The translations under genes were made by a program, and so were the position numbers. Of a stretch of DNA of 64,000 nt, positions 12,901 to 26,581 are shown one piece after another. This DNA is from Struthidea cinerea (taxonomy: Eukaryota; Chordata; Aves; Passeriformes; Corcoracidae): contig VZTI01005197.1 in assembly GCA_013397865.1 (NCBI GenBank), positions 506,948-570,947 of the forward strand, written 5' to 3'. Under the pieces are notes generated by a model that saw nothing but the letters and a program-made list of their open reading frames with translations, was not told where the DNA came from and searched no databases. Position 1 is the stretch's first letter. Each line of letters starts with the position of its first letter.

Positions 12901-15900
12901 ACAAATACTACTTATGCCACTATTGTCCCAAATTTTGTTGCTCATTTTCCTATAAACTGTACAAATCTCGTAGATACTTCTGAAAGAGAACGGTCTTACC
13001 ATAATAAAGTGGTTCTATAACCTATGGCACTAATCTCAGTTCTGTCAAAATTCACAGGATTTTTGTGTTGTTTCCTTCACTCCGCAGTGCCACCTCATTT
13101 TTGATAAAAGACCCTTCCACATGAAATACTAAGTCCATTCAGTTACATACCTGAGGGATGAATAACGTCGGAACCACTCTCCCCCACATAACCACATTGT
13201 TCTCAAACCTACAGATTTTATTTTTTTTTTATTCCTAGAGATTTTTTATTTGGCCATGACCCTAGTGCAGAAGGAAAAAAAACTCTTCAATGAATCTGGA
13301 TCAGCTGCCAATTATATACATATATATATAAATATCCAAAAGACCTTGATTCTTTTAAAAGAGGCTTACAGATCTATTTTTCTTTCTCTTGCATCTCTGT
13401 AGACCAGGAATATTTCCCAGAGAATGTGGAACCCGAATCAGGCTGAAAATAAAAGAAGCTACTATTATATTCACATCAAGGCTAAAGCACAGAGTATAAA
13501 TGAGATGAGGAAAGCAGTGCCCTGCCAGCTGGAATTTTACCCAACACTTACAGAGGGTAGCAACCTCCTACTTGTTCATTCTTCCACCTTGTACAAGCAA
13601 TTAGATTTCAAAAAAGGAATTGTAATTAGACTCTTAATCAACATAAATTCCCTCTACAGAGATTTTGATGGATCAGAGCAGACCAACAAAGCCAGTAAGA
13701 TCTCTCTTATTGCCTGTAACACAGATGTCAGTACATGAAAAAGGCTAGGTAGTTCATATTTCTCATTTTTTAACAGACTTTCAGCTAATTATTAAAAATA
13801 CTGACATTTTTAAATGCTTGAGGAAATGCTGCATCTGGTGGATCAGAATATTTACAGTACATCTGCACACATAGGCCTAGATTGTAGACTTGTAAGGTAA
13901 ATTTCTCGTAATGTATGGCTATCTATATAAGACCAATAGCTCTCCTACACCTGGCTGCCTGAGTACACAGGCTTTTTTTTAAGATCTTTATGTAGAATTC
14001 TGCAGGTCCCAATTTAGAATCCATAGAAAAAAACAGATGGAAATGTTCTGTCCATCAACCCCCTCTCAATAAATTACAATAACATAACAACTATACACAT
14101 CACTCATGTTTACTCTGTCTCAGTTTGAGAGTTTATCAGCCCTTTAAACATTTGTTCTGAACAGACATTTCTAGTTTCTCCTGGCAGAAGGCTTTATTTT
14201 CATTTAAAGCTCTTTCAGCAATTCAGGAAGGATAAAATAACCCTGTGCTCAGGGCTAATGGCAACCATAAATGTTCTTTACCAGAGTGCTACTGAAAAAT
14301 TACAGCAAATAATCTTCATGAAAATAACCTTGTTCATGTTGTGATCTATTACATATTGTCCTTTCTTCCAGGATAAAAAACATACTAAAATATTAAACTG
14401 AATCATGATCCAGAATAAGGTCACATTCTCACAGCAAATAACATGGGAAGGGGGAGTTGCAGTGAAATACACAACAAAATTCTGTTTAAAAGAACAGCAC
14501 TCACTGACTCAATGAAAAAAGTAAAAAAATATTTTTATAAAAATTGATTATTCAAAGTAAATGACAGGATCAATTTAGCATAGTTTCAATTCCTCAGCAA
14601 AAACAAGCAAACAAAAAACTTGTATTCATGATCTAGCTGAACTTTCTTACTAATCAAAACAAAATTTTCATTACTATCGTGCCTGCTTACATTTCTGTAG
14701 TTTGTTAATTTGTCTCATAAGCCCTTACTCACAGGAGTTTAAATTTTGGTTTTTAGTAAAGAAGGGTCTGATTTTGCATAAAGGGCTTGGATTTGGGTCA
14801 TTTAAACCATATCTGGATTAAATTTCTTCATTGTAAGATATGTAAGCAGGCAGCATGTCTCATGAATTTCAAAGTCATCTATTTTTAAGGTGACCAACTC
14901 ATCCATTCTTCTTGACAGAGAGCCTTCCTTTTTATATTCATCCCTATTCCTATGACTTCCTCTGCTCAAATTTGCCACTTTTCTTCCTTTGAAGAAAAGC
15001 TTTGCTATGGGCTCTGTGTGGTTGTTTCTGTTATAGGAAGAGAAGGTTATTTTCGTAGAAGTAGTGATCCTGCATACCTGGACACTGCACTAGAGATCTG
15101 GACTGATGGAAAAGCCATTTACCTCTTCATTTACCAATAAAAGAACTTGTATACACTTACTTTACAGTTGGCAAGGTAACAGGTACTCTGAGTCCATCTC
15201 AACAAATCTTCTGAAGAGCAGTGGCAAAACCAATTCAGAGACTAGCCTTGCTACTTTTTCAATTTCCTTCTCCCTGTTTCCCTGGAAAAAGGTTCATAAT
15301 GAGAAAAACAGTATCTTGAGAAAAGACAGTGGCAGCATAGCAGAGGGAATAGACCTAAAAAAGTGCCAGTGGTAACATCAGTTAAGTATTTGGAGGGTTT
15401 TGTTTTGTTTTGTTTTGTTTTAAGAGAATGTAGTTCCTTCTTTCATGAGAAAGAATAACAGTTGGTGTATGCATTTGTAGTTTTCAATGCTAGAGATGAT
15501 TTCTGCTCCATAATCGAATGTACAAATATATAAGATATTTTGCATTCCTGGTATCTCTTGCTAATAGTTGACTGACAGGACACGTTCTTCTATTTCTCTA
15601 ATAATGTAACTGTAAGCTTTGAATTGGGCTACAAGTTGGCAAAAAACAGCACGGGGGTGGGGGGAAATGGGTACTAAGATGACAGTCAACTAGCACTATT
15701 CTTTCTGGTTCATTTCAGGTACCTTTGAAATGGAAAGAGTGATGTAATACACAACTCAATTATTTAAAAGGCCAGAATAAAATAATTATCTGGATCTGAG
15801 AACAGTTTTGTATTACTTGAACTACCTTTTTACAGCTTATTTTTTAACAGCTTATTTTCTCCACGAGTAAAAATCAACCATTAAGGCTGCTCAAGGGTTT

Positions 15901-16655
15901 ATTATTAATGATGGATCATTAGACATAACTCTCCAAAGCAAGTTATAACTTCAGTCCTAAAGAATTTAAAGAACTTCCAATACTATCTTGCATTGTAGCA
16001 TCCATGTGACAGAGGATTAAGCAAACCATAATCATCTTTTTCCTTGTTCAAATACATTCATTTGTACAGAAAAAATAGGGGCTCTGAATTTTTCAACTCC
16101 TACCCCCAATCTTTTTTACACTAAAAAAATTAATTTCAAACACCACATAAGTCACTCATTCTCATTCTTTAAATCTTGAGGAGTGAACCAAATAAAAACA
16201 ATAATAAAAATAAGGGTTGCATGATGAACCTCTGACTACATGCCCAAACAGGTTGGTAACTGAAAACCTCTGTTGCCTTTGTAATTTATCTGGCTTTGTC
16301 TGTGTTCACAACTATCTTTTTGGGATTTTTTTCTGTATTAGCTATAGAATTCATTGCAGTTTTGAAATGGACAAATGAAATTAAAAACTTACTAAATATG
16401 TTAAAGCTAAAATTGGTGAGACACACATAAAAAATGGAAGTGGAATTACAGTTGTGAAAATGTGTTCTTAGGAATATCCCCCACAGGCAGCATTTCAGTG
16501 TCTTTAAGATATATTAGGCACAGTAATAGCACTGCCACCAGCCTGTAATTCCTGTGTTCTTCAGTTATTTCATTTAACTGCACAATGAGCAACAGAATAA
16601 CTCACTAACCTAGAACATGCCTGCAAGACTCTGCAAACTCCTCTGTCCAAAAAGG
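12901..16655. other. Gene-free tract
   Basis: AT-rich noncoding DNA. It holds a short TA-rich stretch near 13315-13332 and the (GTTTT)5 repeat. The 104-codon + frame at 13424-13738 resembles no family I know. Confidence 0.6.
15397..15421 (+). repeat. (GTTTT)5 microsatellite
   Basis: Five exact GTTTT units in 25 bases. Confidence 0.95.
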
Positions 16656-17171
16656 TGATGTCATGATGACTTTTTTGCCCTTTTTTTATATATACCTTTT
16701 ATATATACCCTTTTATATAGCTTTTATGTATCCCCAGTGCTTCTAGCATGCATACTTGTAACTCCTTAAGTCTGATAACTTAGCTTAGACCCAATATTCC
16801 ATTAAGTCAGGAGACCAAACATCCTGGAGGCCTCACACCTGGAGGTCAGAAAGACCTACACTATCCTGAGAAACCAAGGTCTTCCCTAGAATATCCTGTA
16901 AACTAAGATAGGCCCATCCAGGGGGGGATTCCTCGGGTGGGGGGTTCACTCGAGCCTCTCATTGGGGAATCTTTGACAGGTATGCTAATTTGCAAGGCCT
17001 ATAAATTGTGTATGCTATCTATCATGTGTGTGCATTTCGGTGTGCATTCTGGCGCATTCCACCTGGACAAAGTGGTGCACCTTAAGGACCCTTAAATAAA
17101 CACTGAGGTAAAAACCCCTTTTCCCTTAAACCGTGTTTGCTTCTTAATTTTACGGCCAGGGAAAGGCAGCA
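16656..17171 (+). mobile_element. LTR-like element, probable ERVL-type solo LTR
   Basis: This block of about 515 bases differs in style from its surroundings: a TATA-rich 5' part, a middle with repeated CCTGGAGG(CC/TC) phrases, then CTTAAATAAACACTGAGG, where AATAAA fits a retroviral poly(A) signal. A T/C-rich U5-like tail ends near GGGAAAGGCAGCA. The apparent TG start follows AAGG and the CA end is followed by AAGG, a 4-base flank match only, so the boundaries are provisional. No internal retroviral coding region is present. Confidence 0.55.
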
Positions 17172-18614
17172 AAGGGATGGGAGAAATCATTCTCAATCAA
17201 AATATAAAATAAAGATATAAACACTTCTCATTAAGCATATACAATATATGGTTTATATACTCTACTTTGTATAAAATAGAAATTCTTTCTTAAACTGGAA
17301 GCATTTTCATTGGTGTAATAAAGCTTAGCTCATTAACTCCACGTTAATAAATGAAGGTTGACTCAGAGTCACTTTTTTACCACAGTTAGGTACCACTACA
17401 CTACACTAGATTAGAAATATTCATATTTTTGGTTAGCTGCTCCTTAATGCATCCAACAAACACAGTTGAGAGCTAGACTGAAAAAGAAACACTTAAAGAA
17501 AAGTCTGGTTATGTAGAATTTATTTGGTAGCTACAATAGATCTACAATATTTAAACCTTCTATGTCCCACCTTTTTCAGATTTTATTTAGATTAATTTAA
17601 CATTTATAGAATGTTTAAATCAAATGGGGAAAAAAAGAACTTATTAAAGACCTTGTGCCTAATAATTTCTCTATTTGGTATTGCCTCAACATTTACTACA
17701 TATCGTTCCTTCTTTCTCATAGAAAGAAACAGCTAACACAGCTAACAGAATCCATTGCCAAATCGGTTTTAAGATGTGGTTTCATTAATTCTTTCCTCAG
17801 ACACATAAAAAAAAAGTATTAGGTTTACCTATGGGCCATATGTCTTTGACAGTCAGCTGTAAAGTACATCTATATTCAACACTGTGGTTTCTGTCCCAGT
17901 TGAGACATGAGGATTAAACAATCTGACTAGAAAACAGAATATGTCGTTCCACTGGAGCTTGGGTCTAGTCATGTCAGGCTGGCCTACGTCATATAACTAA
18001 AAGGAATAGGAAGGAATGTGACATTAAAAATAAGATAGTGAACGTTTTGTACTGTTAAGAACTCTAATATTTCCTCTAATAAAAACTTACTGAAAGCAGA
18101 TTCAACTGAGATACTCTTTGAAGTATTGCTACTTTTATAGACAACTTCTTGCTTAGCAGCAAAGAAGATTCACGCTTTTAGATAGGCTTATCAGTTGCAC
18201 AACCATGACTTTCTTAAAATATCCATTATTTTTACTGCAGTACCAAGTAAAAGACTTTCTGTGGCTCAGAGACATTTCAGAATGACAAGACACTAACAGA
18301 AATTTTAGAACTAACTACAAAAAAATCAGTATTCACATTCTGAAGCAAAAAAACATTCTATAAAAAACTTTCCTGCTTTCCCTTGTGCCTCGGACTTTGT
18401 ACAGCAGGAACAGAAATTAAATGCAAAGACATGAAGAAACTATGAAACTGAGATAAAGGGTACAAGGTCAATAGTACCCACCAGACCTTCAAAATGTTTC
18501 CATTTGTGTTTCCAATGTACGCCAAGGTTCCTCTGAAATTACTTTCTAGGATAATGGCTTAACAAATCTGCCACATTTCATGCACTTGAGAAGTTATTTA
18601 GCCTTCATATTGCT

Positions 18615-18895
18615 TAGTACGTGCCGAGCTTGGTGATTGAGAAGAGCCAGAATGGATTTACTAAGGGTATATCAGACCTGATCAGCCTGATGCTTTTTCC
18701 CTGTTAGGACAGTCAGACAACAAAAGAGGCTGTGCAGTTTCCAGCCTTGGAGGTTTTCAGGATACAGCTGGATCAAGCCCTGAGCAGCCCAGGCTGACCT
18801 GAGGACTGACCCTGCTTTGAACAGTGGGTTGGACTAGAAACCTCCTGAGATCCCTTCCAAACTGAATTACTCTACAATTCTATTAAATCAATATT
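18615..18895 (+). mobile_element. CR1 LINE fragment with internal deletion
   Basis: The left part (to about 18695) resembles an internal stretch of the CR1 reverse-transcriptase ORF (CCAGAATGGATTTACTAAGG and GACCTGATCAGCCTGATG). The right part (from about 18735) resembles the CR1 3' end, including GGTTGGACTAGAAACCTCC and CCCTTCCAAACTGAAT, ending in a CAATTCTATT-type tail. The usual coding stretch between them is missing. Old and non-functional. Confidence 0.7.
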
Positions 18896-20050
18896 CAGTG
18901 GATCACTGACATGCATTTTCCACTGCATGTGACAGTATGCAAAATGCCCTACAGGTGAATATGAATAAATTATCTGTATGAATATAAAGCAGGTATCAAT
19001 ACTACAAGGAATAATAGAGAAAAAACACAACTCAGAACATTTCAAGTTTCTTAGAATCCACCATAAAGAAGAACAAGAGAAACTAGAAAAGAGACTGCCA
19101 AAGGGTGAAATTTTTGAGCTCCTGCCTTTCCATATCCATTAATTTTTAATGAGTCACCATGAAAAATTAAAAAAGTGTTTAAATTTTATATTCCACATTC
19201 TACTTTCTACTGTTTAAGGAAATGAATTTTCCCCATTTTAAATAGAAAATAAAGGTTGATAGCTACTATAAAAACTTAGTTTTTTCATCTAACCATATAC
19301 CACTATAATACACTAAATGCCTGACGGGAAGTACAAGACTTTCCAACAGACTGAAACAATCACAAGTCAGCTTGGCCCTCCTTCCTGTACTCCTTCCCCA
19401 CCAAATCATTATCCATACATCACTGAAGGATTCTCCAAAAGATTAGTCAAACTTTTTTTCTTAAATAAAGGCTATCGGGATAGCATGGAAGGTCTCAGGT
19501 ATTTTTGCAAAATACCTGACATAGGAGCTCAGTGTCATACTTCAGATAGGAAATGCAGGATATCCACAGGAGCCTTTCTCTAGGAAAGGCCCATAAACTC
19601 AAAGCTGTTTGATGAGCAAATGACTTTTTCTGAAATAACAACATGACCAGTATATCCCATAGCAGGTAAACACAAAAGACTCCTACAGATCTCATCATCA
19701 GTATGACACTTCTGTATCAACTGTTTTATTTATCAATTTCAGTTCAATTAAAATAGCACTTGCAACCTATAGAGCTCTTAAAAGCTCTGTATTTATTCCA
19801 TACACAAGGCGTTTGCTTGAATTATATTAAAGGGACATATCCCATAACAACAAAGAAAAAACTAAAAAAAATGAACCCAGAAAACAATAAACATTAGACA
19901 ACTTTCCCAAAAAATCATACATTCTCCAAAACAATATCACTATCAAGGAAAATCTTTCCTGATAATTACAAAAACAGACCCTCAACCAAATTAACTGAGG
20001 TTTCTTTGCACATTGCTAAAATGGATTGTTCACAATTTAAAGCTCTTATC

Positions 20051-20099
20051 TCAACAGAAGCTCCAGACTCCACATTTAGGTGGAGTCCACCCTTGTTGA
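20051..20099. other. Interrupted inverted repeat (8-bp inner stem, 6-bp outer stem)
   Basis: The inner arms are GACTCCAC (20066-20073) and GTGGAGTC (20080-20087), with a 6-base loop. The outer arms are TCAACA (20051-20056) and TGTTGA (20094-20099). Unequal unpaired stretches of 9 and 6 bases separate the two stems. No associated gene or repeat family is recognised. Confidence 0.85.
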
Positions 20100-22188
20100 A
20101 GGTTGATAAGGTAAGGAGTCGAGTTCCTACTGATCAGTTCTCGTTCTGCTAAATCACACCACTAGGACACAAATATTTACAGAACACTTACCCACTCTGG
20201 GTTACAAGTCAACCAGGTTCCATACACACAAACAAAAAAAACAAAGACCCAGAAAGATGGTTACATTTCATAGAGCTTGAAGAGAACTGGCTTTCATGAC
20301 CCATCATGCCTTTTGAAAATGTAAGTACTTCCTATGCTATTCCATAATGGACCTAAGACATTTTGAGATTTTCATGCAGCAGACAGAGGAGAGCAGCCAA
20401 GCAGAAATTACTCCTTATCAGTCCATCTGCCCATTTCAGTCTCACTTATAGTTACATAAACAAGCTACAGGGACCTTATTTTCACTTTCAGATACTGCTT
20501 ACAGGTCATTTATGTGAGAAATCAACCTTGAATAGATCAACATATGATTTCTGAGCTGGAATAGTGTTTTCAGATAAATTTTTACAGACTGCTCTATTTC
20601 CACACAAGTTCTGTGCATTTTCCAGTTGAAAAAAAAAATTTCAAGACCACCTCTTTAGCAGTTCAAATAATTTATTATCATGAAAAAAACCCACTCTGAT
20701 GCACAGAAAGGGTAAGTGGAGCTTAAAGAATGAAATAGGTATATATAATGAACAAAAAATATCTGAGACCCCTGATTTTTTCTCTGCAATGACTGAGAAT
20801 AAAATGGACCACATTCTCTGGAAACATAAAAGAAAAGGTACAGGATGACCAAATGGAAATGACCTTTAACTACTGACTTGTAAAACTGTTTTACCTTTAA
20901 TTCAAAGTCCTTATGTGATGCTTTGAAAATCATTTAAATATCCTTTGTGCTGCACCACAGCCTGTGAAGTACAATTCCACATAAATCATAACTGTAATAG
21001 TTTTAAGCTTTGCATATTACTCAACTCTTCTTTTAATTTTGGAACAAAACAGTCCAAAAATAAGTACACTTTGAGTCAAAATATTATTCTATCACATAAA
21101 GACAATAATGCAAAGAATTCTCTTCCAATTAAGTATTTGAGAAAAATATTGAACAACATTTTAGAGAGGAAAATTCATGTGACCTAGAGAACCATATGGA
21201 ATTCGCTCTGTGGTCCATATGCAAACTCTGACCTGAACAGAATATATACACAAGATAAGCAACCATATTCTCAGTAACTTATATATATTCCCAAATAGAT
21301 TTGAGGATTTGCTTTTGCAAGGCTGTGCAAAATTATGGTAATGACTGGTATGTTTCCACATGCCAGCTGAAATGTCAAGATTGCCAATACTTGAGTGCTG
21401 CATTTCCATTAAGACTAATCTAAGTACTTGACTGAAATTTTCCCGTTGGTCTCAGTGGTATTTATTCAGACCTTTAAGTTTTTATTTGTCTTTCCTCACT
21501 GGCACCCTGTGCTTATCATAAACTTGAATAAATTATTGCATGCCCACTATTCCTCACCAGATTTACAGGGAACTTCTACCAAGATGCAGAAGTGATAGCT
21601 GAAATTGCCCCATAGTATTTTCTCTTACATATTAGTCTTCAAAAATGTTCGACAAAATAGTTCTCACACTACAAATTATACCAAATTATAGGAAAATTTT
21701 TATACCAAGTGAGGTAAAATAAAGCTACACTAGCAGAAGTAAAACAGGACACAACACAAAAAGGGTGGAGTAGTGAGTCAGTCTCAATGAAATCATGGAG
21801 TAAAACATGAAATATGCCAACATAATCTTTGAAGAAAAAACCTCTACCACAACATTTAGTGCAAAATAGTAATAAACCATTAGAAAACAGTAATAAACTA
21901 TTATTGTACAGTGCAAGTAATAATTTGAAAAATGGGAAGGAAAAACAATTATTTATGATAAAATACATTCAAGTATTAAGGTCAGCACACATTCACTGCA
22001 ATAAAGCAATAAAGATTCCTAAACCTTATAAAATATACAGTGCATTATAGTTTCAACAAATGTGGAAACACAGATGAAATCCTTATTGCCAAGGAAGTTT
22101 TTGATTGTCCTGATGCCTTAGGCTTTTAGCTTTTATATTTTTCATATCCTGTAATTCTTTAGTGTATAACTCTAAACTCCATATAGCC

Positions 22189-22547
22189 TGTTAGCTACTG
22201 CTCTCCCATTTTGGTCAGACAAAACAATTTCTCTCTAGGCCTGGAACTCAAGGACAACTTACTGTCTCAGGCCCCAAGAAATGTAAACAATGGTGCCTTA
22301 GCGGGGAGCAAATTTGGAGTAAATTACTTCATTACCTGAAGCTGTAATTGGAGGATTAAACCCCAATATGCAAAAGGACCATACTTATAAAAGTATGGAA
22401 ACCCATGACCCTGTCATCCATGTTGGGTGTAGCCCCTGGGGCTTTGACTGCCCTAATGGACCTTGAAGGCCCTTCAATAAATATAAGTGCTTTTATTCTC
22501 TTAATTTTTTCTAGCCTCTGTTTTTAGGTAGCCCCATCAAGGCATCA
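22189..22547 (+). mobile_element. LTR-like element, probable ERVL-type solo LTR
   Basis: The right half has the look of an avian ERVL LTR: CCTTCAATAAATATAAGTGC (AATAAA signal), then a pyrimidine-rich stretch and a TAGCCTCTGTTTTTAGG segment, ending near AAGGCATCA. The left edge is set at a TGTTAG start and is uncertain. I could not find a matching target duplication, so the element may be truncated at the 5' end. No coding region accompanies it. Confidence 0.55.
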
Positions 22548-23116
22548 CTCCCTCCCTATAGTAAAAACTATACATCTCTGGTTCTCCCTCAGAGAACTTA
22601 CTTATCTATACTTTTATGTAGATATTTCTCTAAAAATATCAAGATAATACTTGAATTTTTTTTTTTTAAAGAGGAAGAACGTGTGGATATTGACATCCAT
22701 TTTCTCCTATGGCATGCAAGGAAATCTATATTTATTAAAGGTAATTTAGAGAAAAAAAAAAAGAAAAAAAGTAAAAAGAAAACCAAAGCAAGGTTTTATA
22801 TTTGATGCCACATCACAATTAAAAGTTGTTGAAATGAAGCAAAACTCATTACCTGAAAACTGGGAGTGGTACCCTCAGAATGACATTCTAAATTAAGGCA
22901 ATAAATGCTGCATAATTTAAATACCACCATTCAAGGTGATCAAATTGAGTGATAATTAAGAAAGTTTTAAAAAATAAAAATTTATCACAGAAACCCTTAT
23001 GGAAACACATATGGAATTACTGTATTTCCTCAGCAAAGTCGGTGGAATTATAAATAACTGGTATTCATTCAAACAACATTTTTATGGCTACTTCTTATAT
23101 AGTATTGGTTTAAATT

Positions 23117-23133
23117 AAAAAAAAAAAAAAAAA
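23117..23133 (+). repeat. A17 homopolymer
   Basis: Uninterrupted run of 17 A. Confidence 0.9.
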
Positions 23134-24171
23134 CCCAAATAAAACAAAAATAGAGGTATCCTTTGTCACTAAATTATTTCAGAGGATATTCAGGAGATGT
23201 ATCTTGAATAGTTAGCAGCAATCTCCATGCAGGTTGCTCATTGTATTACCACCGCAACATTTTTATTTCATAAAAGCTGCTGTGACTGGATCTAGATGCA
23301 TATGTTTTCCCTTTATGTCTGGTAGAGCTATTAGCTCATTATCATTCCCTACTTCTCTTAAATCATTCTATTAGGTATAAAACCCATCAGACTTATTACC
23401 ATTCAAAATTGCAAGTAATATAAGGCACTGTTTTAGAGATCTTTGAGAGGAGAGAGGGAACTTGCCTTTAATCTGGAATTATAGCAAAGACTGTGAATAG
23501 GAACAATGAGACACTTGGAAGGAATGCTTGTCTATAGATATCAATTCTTAGTATTACTGGCTACAGTAAACAATAATTCAGCATTCCAGTGAAGGAGTAG
23601 GAGGTGGGGTGGGGAGTTAAACATGCAAGAGTTTCTCCTCCATGGTACTCTGGACAACAAAACATTTGCTGTTTATTTGCAACAAATAAATTACATTACT
23701 TTCAATCCTTACGTATACAAAATGGGACTTCATATTAAGGTAAAGTGAATAGGTCACAAAACACACCGTAATAACATATCTCATGTGAAGTCTGCCAATG
23801 CTTAAATACTATAACAAAATAGTTACCCTTAATTGAACATCTTAAGGAAAATACATTGCCTTTTGACAGATACATCATTGAATGCTAGAAAGATTATATG
23901 ATGCTCAACCCATTGAAGTATTCAGGCATTTACTTTATCTATATGTCTAAAGTCTAATTGAAAGTGTTGAGATTAATTTTCTTCATGTGAATAATCTCAT
24001 GTTTACTGTACAGAGCTTGTGAGTTCTCACATATAAAATATTGAAATATGCTGGGCACTTAACTAACTGAACTTGAACTTTGGGACTGCAACAAGAGAGT
24101 ATGTCTTGTATGCCCAAATGGTACTGAACCTTTTCCCAAATAATTGGTATTACAGTCCCAAATAATCAGTA

Positions 24172-24710
24172 TAGAATCATAGAATCACAAAGGTGTGGGT
24201 TGGAAGACACCTTCATGATCATCTAGTTCCAAACCCCCTGCTGTGGGCAGGGCTGCCACTCACTAGACCAGGTTACTCAGAACCTTGAACACTTCCAGGG
24301 ATGGGGCATCCCCAGCTTCTCTGGGCAACCTGTTACAGTATCTTACCAACCTCACGGTAAAAAATGTCTTCCTAACATCTGACTAAACCTGCCCCCTTTC
24401 AGTTTAAAACCATTGCCCCTTGTCCAGTCACTATCTGCCCGTGAACAAAGGCCCTCTCTCTTTCCTTTTTACAAGCCCCCTTAAAGCACTGCAAGACTGC
24501 TTTTATGCCCCAAAGCTTATTCTTCTCGCAGCTGAACAACCCCAGGACTCTCAGCCTGTCTACACAGGAGAGGTTCTCCATACCTCTGACCATCTTGGTG
24601 GCCCTCCTCTGGACACTCTCTAACAGGCCCAGGTGCTTCTTGTGTTGAAGACCCCAGACCTGGACACAGTAATGCACATAGGTCTCACAAGGGAGATTCA
24701 TTCCATCTCT
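24172..24710 (-). mobile_element. CR1 LINE fragment, 3' end of ORF2 and tail
   Basis: On the + strand this starts with ATAGAATCATAGAATCAC, the reverse complement of the CR1 terminal short repeats. It then carries the GGTTGGAAGACACCTTCATG and ATCATCTAGTTCCAA segments. Read on the - strand, a frame at 24399-24701 matches the CR1 ORF2 C-terminus (LLESVQRRATKMVRGMENLS and RLRVLGLFS). The element is 5' truncated, as most CR1 copies are, and carries only the reverse-transcriptase tail. Confidence 0.9.
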
Positions 24711-26566
24711 ATAGTCCCACTATTAAAAGGGCTATAGACACAGGTCACATGCAGAAGTCACCATTTGCAGTGGCCCTTGTCAGTGGAGTCAGAGCACTGG
24801 GAATTCACTGTGTACTGAGAACACAAGAACTCCTAGGACTAACCAGAGTGGCAGGTAAGGTGAACATAGGAGACAGGTCTGTGTACACACATGCTTCAAA
24901 GAAGACAATAACTAATAACAGACGTGAGAGATATGCCAGGAGACTTACAGTCACATACTTATAATTTTAAAATGTAAAGGTGATATTTTGCAATGGTTTT
25001 ACAGTCTTGTTATAAGCTTTGTACTGACACTTTATATGGTCTTTGCACTTGAAATGGGTACAGCCATCTCCACCAGATTTCCCTGACAGGTAAAAGAGAT
25101 GAATGAGTAAAGAAAATGCTTTACAGAGAGGCATAAGGCTAGCACGTGCTTGAAAAATCTGGGGATAGTTGGGCTGCTGTAACCTCTGCTTTCATTTTTA
25201 AGGTAAGATACAAATACACATGTACTGTGTAAACAAGTCCTTATTTTGATCCATATTAACACTTACCAGATGCAAGGAGATCAAGAAAACTTTCTGAGGC
25301 TACTGCTGTGGCCAAGTCTAATCTCCCAAGAGACTGCATGAGAAATCAAATACTTATGTTCATGAAACAAGTGAGCATGTGTGAAGCTGTTCCTAGCAGA
25401 TGCAGAATACAACTGCTGTGAAACTCTGAAACACTCCTACTACAAACTGGATACTGCACCACCTTTAACTTTCACCCTAAAGACAATACCCAATTTTTCC
25501 CATGGCTACTTAAATAAAAAGAATAAAATTTGGCATATTCATGATGCATAAACACATTTACTAAGAATAATAGAATGACTAATGTTTTCTGAATGCTTAT
25601 TTCACCTATTTCAGAAGTCAAACAGGTTTCGCTTTGCAGCAAGATAAAAAACCAATGACAACAAAATCCCCACCACCCTCCAATTTTCAAACTTTCACTG
25701 ACTTCTACCCCAATTCCATAAACCACCATTGACACGCAAACTTAACCAGAGACACATGCTCTGGCTTGTCTTAGGGACAACAGAGAACAGCATACCAGTA
25801 TTCAGGACACTGAAACTCATCCTGTTCAAATAAGAGATAAGAGCTAACCAATGTTCTTGAGACCCTGTAAATTGCAAACCATGGAAACAAGGAAATTGAT
25901 GCATTAGAAGCCTGATATTTGTCATGCTATAGTATGAACTAAAGGGAGCAATTCCTCCCCCTTCAATTCAATACATGTTTTATTTCTTAGCTACACTGCT
26001 ATGGCTGTCCTATCAAATACCTTTGAACTGTTCTATTTCAATACAGAATTATTTTACTCTTAATAAACTTTACTGAATAATAAAGCAGAATACTTAACTT
26101 CCATCAAAAAGAGAAAATTATACACTAGAATGATTATCCAGGACTCCCACTGCAGAAGACCAGCCACTGAATAGAAAACCAGCACTTTCCTACTGTAGCC
26201 TTCCGGCTTCTCAGCATGCCTGTTTATAATAGCGATCGGCAGACAAAGGTTGGGGTTTTTCTGGGCAGATTCGATAATGGAAATTTCACTTTAGGTTTGT
26301 ACCAGCAGATAAAATGTCAGCAGGTCTGGATTTATGGGAGAAAATAGCAATAGTACATCTAGTTCCTTTACTGAGGAATTTTGTGCCCACAGCACACGCA
26401 GAATATTTTCCTATTGTTTATTACTCCTATAGTGAGTAAAGAATGATGATCAATAAACTACTTATATACTAGTACATTGAATGACCATTAAAAAGGAGAA
26501 TGGCCTAAGGATAAAAATCTCATTTTACAGAAAAAAAAGACAGGTCTTGCGTGGCTTACATGACAA

Positions 26567-26581
26567 ACACACACACACACA
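26567..26581 (+). repeat. (AC)7 microsatellite
   Basis: Seven exact AC dinucleotides plus one A. Confidence 0.95.

Larger units (their letters stand above)
17172..24171. other. Gene-free tract with scattered repeats
   Basis: Apart from the CR1 relic near 18.6 kb, the interrupted hairpin near 20.07 kb and the LTR-like block near 22.2-22.5 kb, I see no gene or RNA here. Composition is uniformly AT-rich with frequent A and T runs. Confidence 0.6.

Noticed and set aside
16656..17171. Exact target duplication for the LTR-like block
   Set aside because: Only four flanking bases (AAGG) match at the assumed ends and the fifth differs, so I do not claim a target duplication here.
24399..24701. Open frame of 100 codons on the - strand as a host gene
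   Set aside because: Its product is the C-terminal tail of CR1 ORF2, so it belongs to the LINE fragment.
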